DNA of 64,000 bases from F23-B02 sp045601285 (GCA_045601285.1 JAZRZJ010000032.1:1-64000); one strand, 5' to 3'; counted from the first letter of the stretch, positions 32,317 through 41,402 are shown. The notes: generated from the sequence alone by a model not told the origin. Numbers and translations are program-made.

Positions 32317-34614
32317 TTAAATCGCTTCAACGCGGCAGGGTGTGTAGCGCCATGTGGGGTTGCCCGTGAGGACATCCAGATCCTTGTGGCTGGTGAGAAC
32401 GTTGACGTGCTCGCCAAGCTTTTTGCCCATGAAGGTGTAGCCGAAATGATGAGGGATCATGACGTAGCCTCTGGCGGTCTGCCAGGTGTATTCCACGGGA
32501 ATTTCCAGCTCTCCCGCTTTGGTGGAAACCTTTACCATCTGACCGTTTGCAAAGCCCATTGCCTCTGCGTCCTCGGGATTCATGGCAAGAGTGTAGGGCT
32601 GACGGAACTTGAAGGTGGCGGGGTTTCTCATGGTTGCGTTCATGCCGTCTTCAGAGTGGCGTCCCGCGGAGAGAATGAAGTTGCAGCCGTCCTTGAGAAT
32701 GAGCTCCTCTGCTTCCGCTTCGGGAGTGATGTTCTTCAGGAATCCGTCAATCTCCTCGCACCACAGATGGAACTTTTTGTCCTTGTGGGCGATGTGGCGC
32801 TTCAGCATTTCCTCGGGCTTCGCGTAGCCGATGATCGCGCCTTCGGGATGGTCATCAACAAGCTTGAAGGCTGCGTCCATCTCGCACCAGTCCTTGAACA
32901 TGGGCAGACGGGAGAGTATGGGGTGCTTTGACTTATCATACTTTGCGGTGACAAGACCCTTGCCGCAGATGGGGCTTGTGAGCATACCCGCCCAGGAGAT
33001 CGCGCGGGCAGCGCTGCCGTAGGCCTTGCCCAGAGTAAGAGCAATAACCGCTGCAAGCTGGTCAAAGTATTTGAGGTGACCGCAGGCAGTCCAGAACAAG
33101 ACCTTTTCAAAGTACTTTATTCTGTCGCCCGTGAGCACGGCTTCCTCTGCCGCCTTGTAAAGATACTGAGGCAGCTTGGGGATAAGATCCATGGCCTCCA
33201 CAAGCTCTGCAACGATCAGCGCGTCCTCCTTGATGTCGCCCACGGGCTTTATCACCTGTTTGCGTGACTGGAAGACGATCTCGGGGTAGTTCAGGGTAAA
33301 GGCGTTCATGTCACCGCCGCCCTCGTAGGCATTCATACCGGGAAGCACGTAGTCGGCGATGCGTGTGACCTCGGTCTCGCAGTGGTCGATGGCAACCAGA
33401 AGCTCAAGATGCTCAAGGGCCTGCTTCATCTTGTTGCTGTCGGGATAGCTGCGCAGGGGATTGCCCATGGAGGTAAACATGATGCGTATTCTGTCCTCGT
33501 TATTGCCGAGAATTTCGTCGGGGATAATGCCCACGGGGAAAACGTTCATAACAGGGAAGCGGTTGGTGACGGGACCGCGCCAGGTTTTAGGGCTGTGCTC
33601 GTCAATGGTGTCGCCGCGGTCAATGACACATTCGGGAACGATGCTTCCGCCGGGAACAAGCGCCATGCCGCAGATGACGGTGAGGAGAATGAGAAGGTAG
33701 CTTCCCAGAGTGCTGTGACGTCCGAAGAAGATGCCCAGATCCTGATGCATGCCCCATTTTTTGGTGGTGAGAACCTTTGCAAATGCCTCGGTCTGCGCCC
33801 TGGGAACACCGCAGAGCTCAAGGTTTTTGTCGATGTCAACGTTTTCAAACCATTTCTTTGCCTTGTCGAAGTCGGCAACGTACTTTGCTATGTAATCCTT
33901 TGCTTCCCAGCCATTTTCAAGAATGAGAGCAATAAGCGCCTGAAGATAAAGGGAATCGGTGCCGGGCTTCAGCATGATGTGCATATCCGACATTCTTGCG
34001 GTTTCGGAAAGACGGGGGTCAACGACGATTACCATTTTCTCCGATTCCTCGGAAAATTCGCGGCAGACCTTTCTTGCGTCGGGAATCTGATGGGAAACGT
34101 AGGAGTTTGAGCCCCAGTAGACTACGACCTCGGATTCCTTGTCGTCGGGCTCAAGGAAGTGCATCTGGTCGCCGAGAATTTTGCCGTGGGCCCACCAGTT
34201 GCCCATGAACTCAATGCCGATGGGATTAAAGAGATACTGGCTGCCGACACCCGAAACCAGCGCCTTGCCGCAGGCGTAGGGCGTCTGCACCGAGCCCAGA
34301 CAGCCGCCCAGAAATGAAAAACTGCGGGGACCGTGCTCGGCTATGATTTTGTTTGCCTTTTCGGCGATCTCCTTGTATGCCTGCTCCCAGGAAATCTGCT
34401 CATAGTGATCGCCTACGCGCTTTTTGGGATACTGAAGTCTGTCACTGTGGTCGGTGAAGTATTTTGCACTTCTGCCCTTGCGGCAGCAGTAGCCGCGGGT
34501 GCGGGGACTGTCAGGGTCGGGACGGACGCTGACGATTTTGTTGTTTTCAACTTCCATTTCCAAGCCGCAGCTCAGACCGCAGAAGTTGCATTGGGTCTTT
34601 TTCCAAACGCCCAT
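32317..34614 (-). CDS. Molybdopterin oxidoreductase (DMSO reductase family), copy 1
   Basis: A 765-residue cytoplasmic enzyme (no Tat signal). The N-terminal 4Fe-4S site is C9-x2-C12-x3-C16-x27-C44 with the downstream lysine (CRKG). Family motifs: ISWEQAYKEIAEKANKI, VVYWGSN, VVDPRLSETARMSD and the C-terminal dinucleotide-binding domain (DGCNFILSAGRHSEDGMN, YTWQTARGYVMIPHHFG). At the expected metal-ligand region (FNPIGIEFMGNWWAHG) I see no Cys, Sec or Ser. Very similar to the next copy over its full length. Substrate unknown; acetylene hydratase/formate dehydrogenase/transhydroxylase-like relatives are possible. ATG 34614 after GGAGG; 12 bases before the Fe-S subunit gene. Confidence 0.9.
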   Translation of the reverse strand: MGVWKKTQCNFCGLSCGLEMEVENNKIVSVRPDPDSPRTRGYCCRKGRSAKYFTDHSDRLQYPKKRVGDHYEQISWEQAYKEIAEKANKIIAEHGPRSFSFLGGCLGSVQTPYACGKALVSGVGSQYLFNPIGIEFMGNWWAHGKILGDQMHFLEPDDKESEVVVYWGSNSYVSHQIPDARKVCREFSEESEKMVIVVDPRLSETARMSDMHIMLKPGTDSLYLQALIALILENGWEAKDYIAKYVADFDKAKKWFENVDIDKNLELCGVPRAQTEAFAKVLTTKKWGMHQDLGIFFGRHSTLGSYLLILLTVICGMALVPGGSIVPECVIDRGDTIDEHSPKTWRGPVTNRFPVMNVFPVGIIPDEILGNNEDRIRIMFTSMGNPLRSYPDSNKMKQALEHLELLVAIDHCETEVTRIADYVLPGMNAYEGGGDMNAFTLNYPEIVFQSRKQVIKPVGDIKEDALIVAELVEAMDLIPKLPQYLYKAAEEAVLTGDRIKYFEKVLFWTACGHLKYFDQLAAVIALTLGKAYGSAARAISWAGMLTSPICGKGLVTAKYDKSKHPILSRLPMFKDWCEMDAAFKLVDDHPEGAIIGYAKPEEMLKRHIAHKDKKFHLWCEEIDGFLKNITPEAEAEELILKDGCNFILSAGRHSEDGMNATMRNPATFKFRQPYTLAMNPEDAEAMGFANGQMVKVSTKAGELEIPVEYTWQTARGYVMIPHHFGYTFMGKKLGEHVNVLTSHKDLDVLTGNPTWRYTPCRVEAI

Positions 34615-34647
34615 ATATATTCCTCCAAATAAATTGATAACTGTGTT

Positions 34648-36948
34648 TTATGCTTTGATTTTTTCTACCCTGCACGGCGTATATCGCCAGCGGGCGTTGC
34701 CCGTAAGCTCGTCAATATCCTTGTGATCGGTGAGAAAATTGACGTGCATTCCGTAGGTTTTGCCTTCAAATTTCAGACCGAAATAGTGGGGCATGAGGCA
34801 GTAGCCCCGGGAGGTCTGCCATGTATATTCAACTGGAATTTCAATACTGCCCTTGCTTGTTGAGAGCATCACGGTCTCACCGTCGGCAATGTCCATTTCC
34901 TCCGCGTCCTGAGGGTTCACCGCAAGGGCGTAGGGCTGACGGTATCTGAAGGTGCGTGTGTTTCGCATTGCAGCATTTACGCCTGCGTCGGAATGGCGCC
35001 CTGCGGACAATATCATATTGCAGCCGTCAGCGAGCTGAAGCTCTTTTTCCTCCGCTTCGGGAGTGATGCGCTTTGTGTATTCGTCAATCTCGGGACACCA
35101 GAGATGGAGCTTGCCGTCGCGGTGCTTTATGTGCCGCTGCATGAGATGCTCCTCATCGCTTCGTGCGATGACCGCGCCTTCGGGGTGGTCGTCCACAAGC
35201 TTGAAGGCGGCGTCCATTTTGCAGAGATCGGAGAGGATCGGCATACGGGAGAGTACGGGATACTTCTTTTTGTCCGCGTCAACAGTCATGATCGCGTTCT
35301 TCGGCAGAGGACTGAGAAGAAGACCGCCCCAGGTAAGCGCACGGTCTGCAGAGCCCATTGCCTTGCCTAAAGTCAGCGCAATGATAACGGGCGCAAGGTC
35401 AAAGTATTTGAGATTGCCCATGGCAAGCCATGCGCCGAACTTTATAAAGTACTTCATTCTGTCGCCCGTAAGAACGGCGTCCTCTGCGGCTCTGTACAGC
35501 CATTGCGGCAGAGCGGGAACCAGTCCCATTGCCTGCGCAAGCTCGGCGAATATCATGGAGTCCTCTTTTGCTTCGCCGAGAGGCTTTACTATCTGTTTTC
35601 GGCAGCCGAAAACAACTTCGGGATAGTTAAGAGTGAAGATGTTGAAGCCGCCGCCGCATTCAAAGGCGGTGGTGGAGGGCAGAACGTAGTCCGCGATCTG
35701 TGCCGTTTCGGATTCAACGCAGTCTATGGCAACCAGAAGCTCGAGAGAGCGCAGAGCCTCCTCCATTTTCTGAGAATCGGGATAACCGCGCAGCGGATTG
35801 CTGAGGGAGGTTATGGCAAAGCGTATTCTGTCCTCGTTATCGCAGAGAATTTCATCGGGAATGACACCCTCGGGGAATACTCTCATAACGGGGAAACGGT
35901 TTGTGTTTGGCGTGCGCCAGGTCTTCGGGTCAAGCTCATCACTTCCCCCGAGGGAGATGACCCTTTCGGGAGGAACGTTGCCGCCCTTTACAAGCATCAT
36001 GCCGCAGACAATCATGAGAATCAGGCAGAGATAACTGCTGAGTGTTGAATGGCGGTTAAAGAACAGACCGAGGTCCCTGTGCATTCCCCACTTTTTCGTG
36101 GTGAGGATTTTTGCAAATTCTTCAAGCTGCTGACGTGGTACTCCGCAAACCCGCAGACACTTGTCAATGTCAAGGTTTTCAAACCACTTTTTCGTCTTGT
36201 CCCAGCCGATAGTGTGCTTTGCTATGTAGTCCTTATCCTCCCAGCCCTTTTCGAGTATGAGTGCAATCAGCGCGCGCAGCAGCAGAGCGTCGGAGCCCAG
36301 GGCGGGCATGATGTGCATATCCGCCATGCGTGCGGTTTCGGAAAGTCGGGGGTCAATGACAATGGCAAGCTTGTCGGGATCCTCGGAAAACTCGCGGCAG
36401 ATGCGCTTTGCATTCGGCATCTGGTGGGAAACATAGGCGTTGGAGCCCCAGTAAATCATAACCTCGGCGTTGCGCTCGTCAGCCTCAAGAAAATGACACT
36501 GGTCGCCGAGGATCCTGCCGTGACTCCACCAGTCCCCCATAAACTCAACTCCGATGGGGTTGAAGATATACTGGCTGCCCGCAGCAGAAAGCAGAGGTGC
36601 CGCCGTTGCGGAGGGGGTCTGCACGGCTGCGGTTCCCGCGCCGATCACGGCGAAGGAGCGCGGTCCGTGCTCGGCAAGGATTTTGTTTGCCTTTTCTGCA
36701 ATTTCCCTATATGCCTGCTCCCATGAAATGCGCTCGTAGCGGTCGCCGATTTTCTTGCGGGGATAGAGAACTCTGTCGCCGTGGTCTACGAAATATTTTG
36801 CCGTTCTGCCCTTGCGGCAGCAGTAGCCGCTGCTGCGGGGACTGTCCGGGTCGGGACGTACATTGACAATTTTGCCGCCCTCAACCTCCAGCTCAAGACC
36901 GCAGGTGACGGCGCAGAGATTGCACCATGTTTTCTTCCACTCGCCCAT
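34648..36948 (-). CDS. Molybdopterin oxidoreductase (DMSO reductase family), copy 2
   Basis: 766 residues, a clear paralogue of the adjacent downstream gene with the same layout: CNLCAVTCG...CCRKG cluster site, ISWEQAYREIAEKANKI, VIDPRLSETARMAD, and NPIGVEFMGDWWSHG at the expected metal-ligand region. Divergence is spread evenly, including the early segment GAGTAAVQTPSATA in place of GGCLGSVQTPYACG, so the two may differ in substrate or form a heterodimer. First gene of the operon; transcribed away from the TetR regulator across a 210-base gap. ATG 36948; the nearby GGAGATGATT gives the ribosome site. Confidence 0.9.
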   Translation of the reverse strand: MGEWKKTWCNLCAVTCGLELEVEGGKIVNVRPDPDSPRSSGYCCRKGRTAKYFVDHGDRVLYPRKKIGDRYERISWEQAYREIAEKANKILAEHGPRSFAVIGAGTAAVQTPSATAAPLLSAAGSQYIFNPIGVEFMGDWWSHGRILGDQCHFLEADERNAEVMIYWGSNAYVSHQMPNAKRICREFSEDPDKLAIVIDPRLSETARMADMHIMPALGSDALLLRALIALILEKGWEDKDYIAKHTIGWDKTKKWFENLDIDKCLRVCGVPRQQLEEFAKILTTKKWGMHRDLGLFFNRHSTLSSYLCLILMIVCGMMLVKGGNVPPERVISLGGSDELDPKTWRTPNTNRFPVMRVFPEGVIPDEILCDNEDRIRFAITSLSNPLRGYPDSQKMEEALRSLELLVAIDCVESETAQIADYVLPSTTAFECGGGFNIFTLNYPEVVFGCRKQIVKPLGEAKEDSMIFAELAQAMGLVPALPQWLYRAAEDAVLTGDRMKYFIKFGAWLAMGNLKYFDLAPVIIALTLGKAMGSADRALTWGGLLLSPLPKNAIMTVDADKKKYPVLSRMPILSDLCKMDAAFKLVDDHPEGAVIARSDEEHLMQRHIKHRDGKLHLWCPEIDEYTKRITPEAEEKELQLADGCNMILSAGRHSDAGVNAAMRNTRTFRYRQPYALAVNPQDAEEMDIADGETVMLSTSKGSIEIPVEYTWQTSRGYCLMPHYFGLKFEGKTYGMHVNFLTDHKDIDELTGNARWRYTPCRVEKIKA

Positions 36949-36988
36949 AGAATCATCTCCGAAGAAGATATTAGATAAATATAAAATA

Positions 36989-37017
36989 ATGATAATAAAT
37001 TAACGGTTTAAATTCAA
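36989..37017 (-). promoter_or_regulatory. Putative promoter of the molybdopterin operon
   Basis: TTGAAT (37012-37017, minus strand) and TATCAT (36989-36994), spacer 17. No copy of the TetR-side palindrome was found over this promoter. Confidence 0.5.
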
Positions 37018-37090
37018 TTACGGCTAACTCATTTCTAAATAATTCACAAAAAAACCGTAGTATTTTTAATGACTTAACCTGATGATGTGT

Positions 37091-37119
37091 TTGACAAAAG
37101 CAGAAAAAAATAATATAAT
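37091..37119 (+). promoter_or_regulatory. Consensus promoter of the TetR gene
   Basis: TTGACA (37091-37096) and TATAAT (37114-37119) with a 17-base spacer, a full sigma-A consensus. Confidence 0.85.
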
Positions 37120-37137
37120 GTCCATAAAATATGGACA
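37119..37137. promoter_or_regulatory. Palindromic operator at the TetR transcription start
   Basis: TGTCCATAAAATATGGACA is a perfect inverted repeat (8-bp arms, 3-base centre) starting at the last base of the -10 box, so a bound repressor would block initiation. A further half-site (TGTCC) follows at 37141. Confidence 0.78.
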
Positions 37138-37158
37138 GCATGTCCGAGGGGTGATTTT

Positions 37159-37764
37159 ATGGCAGAAGCGGGCTCAAAAAACACAAAAATCATAATTGAC
37201 GCAGCAGTAAAGCTTTTCAGAGAACGGGGCTATGAGAACGTATCCGTCAACGATATCTGCAAGGAGGCGGGGATTGCACGCTCCACCTTTTATCTGACCT
37301 TTGCGGGAAAAAAGGAGATTATCGATAAAATTCTTGCCGATGTGCGCCTTGACCGCGATGACTTCTTCGGCGATTTTATCGCCGCTGAGAGTGACTTTGA
37401 GCGTATGTGGATTCTCTGCTGCCGCTATCTTGCGGTTGCCATGAAATTCGGTCCGGAAATGACGGGAACTCTTCTGCGCCTTGAGCTTATGGGCGAGCTT
37501 GACGTTATGGACACCGTTCACACCGTGGACGAATGGTTTACGCAGATGACAAAGAACGCGCAGAAGGCGGGAGTTATGCTCAGCACAGAGGCTCCCGAGG
37601 TGCTGGCTCCTCTCGGTGTTGACATTGCCTATTACACCACTTATGAGTGGTGCAAGCGCAAGGGTAATTTCAATCTCAAGCAGGTGGTGCGCCGCCGTGC
37701 CGAATCTCTCTACAACCTTGCTCCGCAGTGGCGCATGAGCGAGGAAGAGTGGAAAAAGCTGTAA
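37159..37764 (+). CDS. TetR-family transcriptional regulator
   Basis: A 201-residue repressor. The N-terminal helix-turn-helix (IIDAAVKLFRERGYENVSVNDICKEAGIARSTFYLTFAGKKEII, about 12-55) is a standard TetR DNA-binding domain; the C-terminal domain is all-helical for ligand and dimer contacts. Divergent from the molybdopterin enzyme operon, which it probably controls, and likely autoregulated through the palindrome over its own start site. Ligand unknown. ATG 37159 is preceded by GAGGGGTG. Confidence 0.93.
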   Translation: MAEAGSKNTKIIIDAAVKLFRERGYENVSVNDICKEAGIARSTFYLTFAGKKEIIDKILADVRLDRDDFFGDFIAAESDFERMWILCCRYLAVAMKFGPEMTGTLLRLELMGELDVMDTVHTVDEWFTQMTKNAQKAGVMLSTEAPEVLAPLGVDIAYYTTYEWCKRKGNFNLKQVVRRRAESLYNLAPQWRMSEEEWKKL

Positions 37765-37854
37765 GCGTTTCCGCAAGCTGAGTTATATATTACATGCGGA
37801 GGCTGAGCTGCACCATGTCCGCATAAATTAATTGAAGCGGATAAACGGTCTGAC

Positions 37855-37880
37855 AAAAAGAGAGCGCCTTGGGCGCTCTC
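37855..37880 (-). terminator. Terminator after the NhaC-type antiporter gene
   Basis: GAGAGCGCC-CAA-GGCGCTCTC then TTTTT on the minus strand. Confidence 0.85.
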
Positions 37881-37925
37881 ACATAGGGAGAAATAGGCTT
37901 CGAACGGAGCTTTTCCGTCCATACA

Positions 37926-39233
37926 TCATAACAAAGGTTTTTTTGTTTTTCTTCTTATTAGCCACCACAGCGGCACAAGCCACAGATAGAAGGCAAGGGG
38001 AACCGCTTCCGCGCCCACTCCCAGCATGGCAAGCGGCACCGAGCAGGCAATGCACCAGGGCACAAGCCCCGCCTCAAGTATAACGCTGTTTTCCATGTCG
38101 ATCATCTTGTCGCTGTTTTCCTCTCCGCCGTAAAGCTCGGCGGAAAGATTGCTCTGCATTATGGCGCCTATGGTCTGATTGCAGAACAGCGCCGAAACTC
38201 CCGCGCCCAGCAGAAGCATGACGGGAAAGCGCCCGATTTTTTGTGCGGCGCGGTTTACCTTTACGTTCACCGCCGACAGAAGTCCGGTGCCCTCAAAAAT
38301 GCTTCCGTAGCTGCAGGATATTATGAGGATACCGCAAATCTCCAGCATCGAAACAACACCGCCGCCGGACAGCATTCCTGCAAGCTCTGCATTCTTTGCG
38401 GTGTAGCCCGCGAGCATTGTTCTGGCGCATGAGGCAAAGCTCTCCTGCTGGACAAAAACCGCCACGGCAAAGGAGCTTATGAGGCTCACGGCCATGGACC
38501 ATTTTATGCTGACGCTGCAGAAGGGCAGAACTATCATGAGCACGGCTGGAATGAGGCAGTACCACACGAGAGAAAACTCGCCGCCCAGCATATCCGTTAT
38601 ACCCGTGTCGATCTTCTCCATGGGCGCACCCAGAGAAATGAGCGCATAGGCCGCACAGCAGATTCCGAAGGGTACGAGAGAGCTGCTGAGCATATAGCGC
38701 ACATTCTTCCGCATATCCGTATGCGTCAGCACGGCAACGAGGTTTGCGCTTGAGGCCGCGGGTGAGCCTCTGTCGCCCACATACACGCCTGACATAATCG
38801 CGCCTGCGGCAAGCACGGGATCTACCCCGCCCGCCCTTGCGATGCTCATGAGAATGACGCCCGCCGTTGCGGTCACTCCGAAGCTGGTGCCGAGGGCATA
38901 GGACATTACTGCCGACAGCAGAAAGGCCGACAGAATGAAAACCCTCGGGGGAATTGCCGAAACGCCCAGGGTTACGAAATAGGCCACCGTTCCGCTGAGG
39001 CGCCACATTCCCGTGAGGCAGCCGATAAGCAGAAGAATGCCCACAACGATGAAGGAATCCTTCAGGCTGTTCCTTGCAAAGCCCATGATCTGCCGCAGGC
39101 TGAAGCCCCGCCGCAGAGAGAGCAGCGAAAACAGAACGAAGCCCGCCGCCAGCGGCAGCAGCATCGTTACGCCGAATATGAGTGACACCGCCATGCAGAC
39201 GGTGAAGATTATAAAAACAAGCAGAAGCTCCAT
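37926..39233 (-). CDS. NhaC-type Na+/H+ antiporter family membrane protein
   Basis: A 435-residue polytopic membrane protein with about 11-12 helices. Segments typical of the NhaC/ion-transporter group: MSYALGTSFGVTATAGVILM, the motif SGVYVGDRGSPAASSANLVA (aspartate in a discontinuous helix) and FCNQTIGAIMQSNL. Some NhaC-like proteins exchange malate/lactate or other solutes, so the ion assignment is by family. ATG 39233 after GGAGG; the frame opens 24 codons earlier without a ribosome site. Single-gene unit. Confidence 0.83.
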   Translation of the reverse strand: MELLLVFIIFTVCMAVSLIFGVTMLLPLAAGFVLFSLLSLRRGFSLRQIMGFARNSLKDSFIVVGILLLIGCLTGMWRLSGTVAYFVTLGVSAIPPRVFILSAFLLSAVMSYALGTSFGVTATAGVILMSIARAGGVDPVLAAGAIMSGVYVGDRGSPAASSANLVAVLTHTDMRKNVRYMLSSSLVPFGICCAAYALISLGAPMEKIDTGITDMLGGEFSLVWYCLIPAVLMIVLPFCSVSIKWSMAVSLISSFAVAVFVQQESFASCARTMLAGYTAKNAELAGMLSGGGVVSMLEICGILIISCSYGSIFEGTGLLSAVNVKVNRAAQKIGRFPVMLLLGAGVSALFCNQTIGAIMQSNLSAELYGGEENSDKMIDMENSVILEAGLVPWCIACSVPLAMLGVGAEAVPLAFYLWLVPLWWLIRRKTKKPLL

Positions 39234-39302
39234 TTTTCCTCCGCAGCTTTCCTTGCGATTTATACGCCTGATTATACCACCGCGCAATTCACTCTTCAAT
39301 GA

Positions 39303-39340
39303 CAAAAAGCACCCGATTTGTAATTATACAAATCGGGTGT
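39303..39340 (-). terminator. Terminator after the zinc-ribbon protein gene
   Basis: CACCCGATTTG / CAAATCGGGTG stem followed on the minus strand by CTTTTTGTC. Confidence 0.82.
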
Positions 39341-39373
39341 TGTGATGTTACTGTTTATGCGGTTAAGTCGCAA

Positions 39374-40246
39374 TCAGTTCACGGTGATGACAAGAATGCT
39401 GAAGGACTGGTTGTTGATATCGTTGGTAAAATTAATGACGGTAACACCGATTTCTCCATCTTCCAGATCGTAATCGTCGCGGACAACGGAAATGGTTGTG
39501 GTGTCGCCGGACCACTCATCTTCATCAAACTCCGCGTATGCGCCCGTGCCGTAGTCAACATAGCAGTCATAGGTACCGCCGCCCTCAAAGGCGGTCGTAA
39601 GGGTTATGGTCTTATAGTCATCGCCTTCTTCAAGGACTATAATTCCCTGGTCAACATGGAACAGATCGGAAGCGTAGCCGCAGCTTGAGTAGTTTGCAAA
39701 TTCGCAGATGCTGTCGATCGCGTCAACATAGGTTTCGTAATCGCCGCATTCCTCCAGCTCCTCCATTGCGCTCGCAAGCTCTTCCTTTGTGGAATCCAGC
39801 TCACTCTGGATTGACTGAAGGCTCTTTTCCTTGGCCTCAAGCTTATCCTCCGCCTCGTTCTTCTGAAGCATCATCCAAACGCCGAAGCCAATGGCGGCAA
39901 GCAGAAGCAGTGCGCCGACAACGATGCCGACAACCTTTCCTGCCTTGCCTTTTTTCTTGGGAGCCTCATCCTTCGCCACCTCATAGGCAGCATATGCAGG
40001 CTCCTCGGGAGGAATATACGCAGGCTCCTCGGGAGGAATATATGCGGCTTCCTCTGCAGGAATGTATTCAGGTGCCTCTTCGGGAACGTATACAGGCTCT
40101 TCTGCGGGAACGACAACATCCGTCTCATCGGGAATAATAACCGTTTTTTCTTCGGCTTCGGGCTTATAGTCCTTAAGAGATGCTCCGCAATATTTGCAGA
40201 AGGCCACGCCGTCCTGCAATTCATTGTTGCAATTTGGGCAAATCAT
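39374..40246 (-). CDS. Zinc-ribbon membrane protein with proline-glutamate repeats
   Basis: 290 residues: N-terminal zinc ribbon (MICPNCNNELQDGVAFCKYCG), a repetitive acidic-proline linker (AYIPPEEPAYIPPEEPAY and variants, about 35-100), one membrane helix (about 110-130, VVGIVVGALLLLAAIGFGVWMML), a short coiled coil, and a C-terminal extracellular beta-type domain. No enzymatic motifs. The layout (cytoplasmic metal-binding finger, spacer, anchor, external domain) suggests sensing or scaffolding. ATG 40246 has GGATGGTG upstream. Divergent from a second zinc-ribbon membrane protein gene. Confidence 0.82.
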   Translation of the reverse strand: MICPNCNNELQDGVAFCKYCGASLKDYKPEAEEKTVIIPDETDVVVPAEEPVYVPEEAPEYIPAEEAAYIPPEEPAYIPPEEPAYAAYEVAKDEAPKKKGKAGKVVGIVVGALLLLAAIGFGVWMMLQKNEAEDKLEAKEKSLQSIQSELDSTKEELASAMEELEECGDYETYVDAIDSICEFANYSSCGYASDLFHVDQGIIVLEEGDDYKTITLTTAFEGGGTYDCYVDYGTGAYAEFDEDEWSGDTTTISVVRDDYDLEDGEIGVTVINFTNDINNQSFSILVITVN

Positions 40247-40347
40247 TCGTTTCACCATCCTGTGTTTTTTAAATCGGCATCTGCAAAAATGTCGTTTGAA
40301 AGCAGCGATTTCGCAATAAACGGCAGATTTCGCCAATGCTCAACGTC

Positions 40348-40376
40348 ATTATATTAGGAACTGATACCAATGTCAA
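40348..40376 (-). promoter_or_regulatory. Consensus promoter of the 39374 gene
   Basis: TTGACA (40371-40376, minus strand) and TATAAT (40348-40353), spacer 17. About 100 bases of leader follow, with nothing recognised in it. Confidence 0.8.
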
Positions 40377-40436
40377 GAAATCGGAGCCGAGTTTGTGTTT
40401 TTAAGACAATTTATGCGTAATTCATGGGCAAAGCTG

Positions 40437-40465
40437 TTGATTTCCGTCTTATTACTTGATATAAT
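40437..40465 (+). promoter_or_regulatory. Putative promoter of the 40599 gene
   Basis: TTGATT (40437-40442) and TATAAT (40460-40465), spacer 17. The 352-base gap thus holds two divergent promoters; the plus-strand leader is about 125 bases with no recognised RNA element. Confidence 0.72.
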
Positions 40466-40598
40466 ACTTGCTAACACAGCTATTGAGTCGGTTTTCGGAA
40501 GGCAGACGGCAATTCTCCCTTATCAGCTACCCGAAACACCTTAAGGGCGCACAAGCCTTTTCTTTACTGTTTAAAAATTTTTAAGGAGAAATGACACG

Positions 40599-41402
40599 AT
40601 GTTTTGCACCAACTGCGGCAAGCCCATTCCCGACGACAGCCGTTTCTGTCCTGAGTGCGGCGCTGTTATAGAGCAGCCCAAAGCTCCTCAGCAGCCCGTT
40701 TACCAGCAGGCACCCGAAGCCCCTCAGCAGCCCGTTTACCAGCAGGTCAACGAAGCTCCCCAGCAGCCTGTTTATCAGCAGGTCAACGAAGCTCCCCAGC
40801 AGCCCGTTTACCAGCAGCCCGTCTATCAGCAGCCTGTTTATAAGCAGCCCGCAGGCTATGCCCGCGCTCCCAGGTCCTTTGACATAGGCGCTCTCTGGAA
40901 CAATCCCTCAAAGCGTCCCTTCTTCTACATGGCAGGTATTGCAATCCTTTCCTTCTTTGCCCTGCTCTTTAACTGCGCCAAGCTTTCCGTCAGTTACTTT
41001 GGCTACGGCAGTTCCTCCGAAGGAGCATCAGGCTATGAGCTTCTTGACTGCATGGGCGAGAATTTCCTTTCCCTGTCCGGCTGGATGGTCCTCCTTATCA
41101 TTCTTGCAAGCGTTGCCATTCTTGTCACCGCATTTCTTGCGCTTAAGGGCGGCATCGTAAAAAACAGCACCCTGAGAATTCTCTTCATGGTTGAGTCCCT
41201 TGTATTTGCAGCCGCAGCACTCATAATCATGATTAACGTTCTCTCCAGCGGCGGCAGCGCCAACTTCGGCTACTACGGCTATGATTACGACATTCCCATT
41301 TACGAGTTCAAGATTGCCTTCGGCACAATCCTGAACATTCTTCTGGGCGGCGGTCTGTGCTTTGTATTCTTCCGCTTCCTCAACAATTCCCTTGTTGACT
41401 GA
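40599..41402 (+). CDS. Zinc-ribbon membrane protein with PQQPVYQQ repeats
   Basis: 267 residues. Zinc ribbon MFCTNCGKPIPDDSRFCPECG, then 12-residue repeats of the type APQQPVYQQVNE (about 29-80; the DNA repeats in 36-base units at 40670-40850), then four membrane helices in the C-terminal 170 residues with soluble tyrosine/glycine-rich loops (NFGYYGYDYD). Function unknown. The repeat region would be a flexible spacer between the metal finger and the membrane. ATG 40599 follows AAGGAG. Same general plan as its divergent neighbour. Confidence 0.82.
   Translation: MFCTNCGKPIPDDSRFCPECGAVIEQPKAPQQPVYQQAPEAPQQPVYQQVNEAPQQPVYQQVNEAPQQPVYQQPVYQQPVYKQPAGYARAPRSFDIGALWNNPSKRPFFYMAGIAILSFFALLFNCAKLSVSYFGYGSSSEGASGYELLDCMGENFLSLSGWMVLLIILASVAILVTAFLALKGGIVKNSTLRILFMVESLVFAAAALIIMINVLSSGGSANFGYYGYDYDIPIYEFKIAFGTILNILLGGGLCFVFFRFLNNSLVD
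40670..40850 (+). repeat. 36-base tandem repeats inside the 40599 gene
   Basis: Imperfect units of GAAGCTCCCCAGCAGCCCGT... coding APQQPVYQQVNE; unit number may vary by slippage. In-frame and coding, so not a CRISPR. Confidence 0.8.

Noticed and set aside
30022..32931. A 969-codon plus-strand open frame across the Fe-S genes and part of a molybdopterin gene
   Set aside because: It spans two or more well-supported minus-strand genes, has no recognisable domains and no ribosome site, so it is a shadow frame.
40670..40850. Regular 36-base repeats suggestive of a CRISPR array
   Set aside because: Units are contiguous, in frame and code the APQQPVYQQ repeats; there are no unique spacers and no cas genes.
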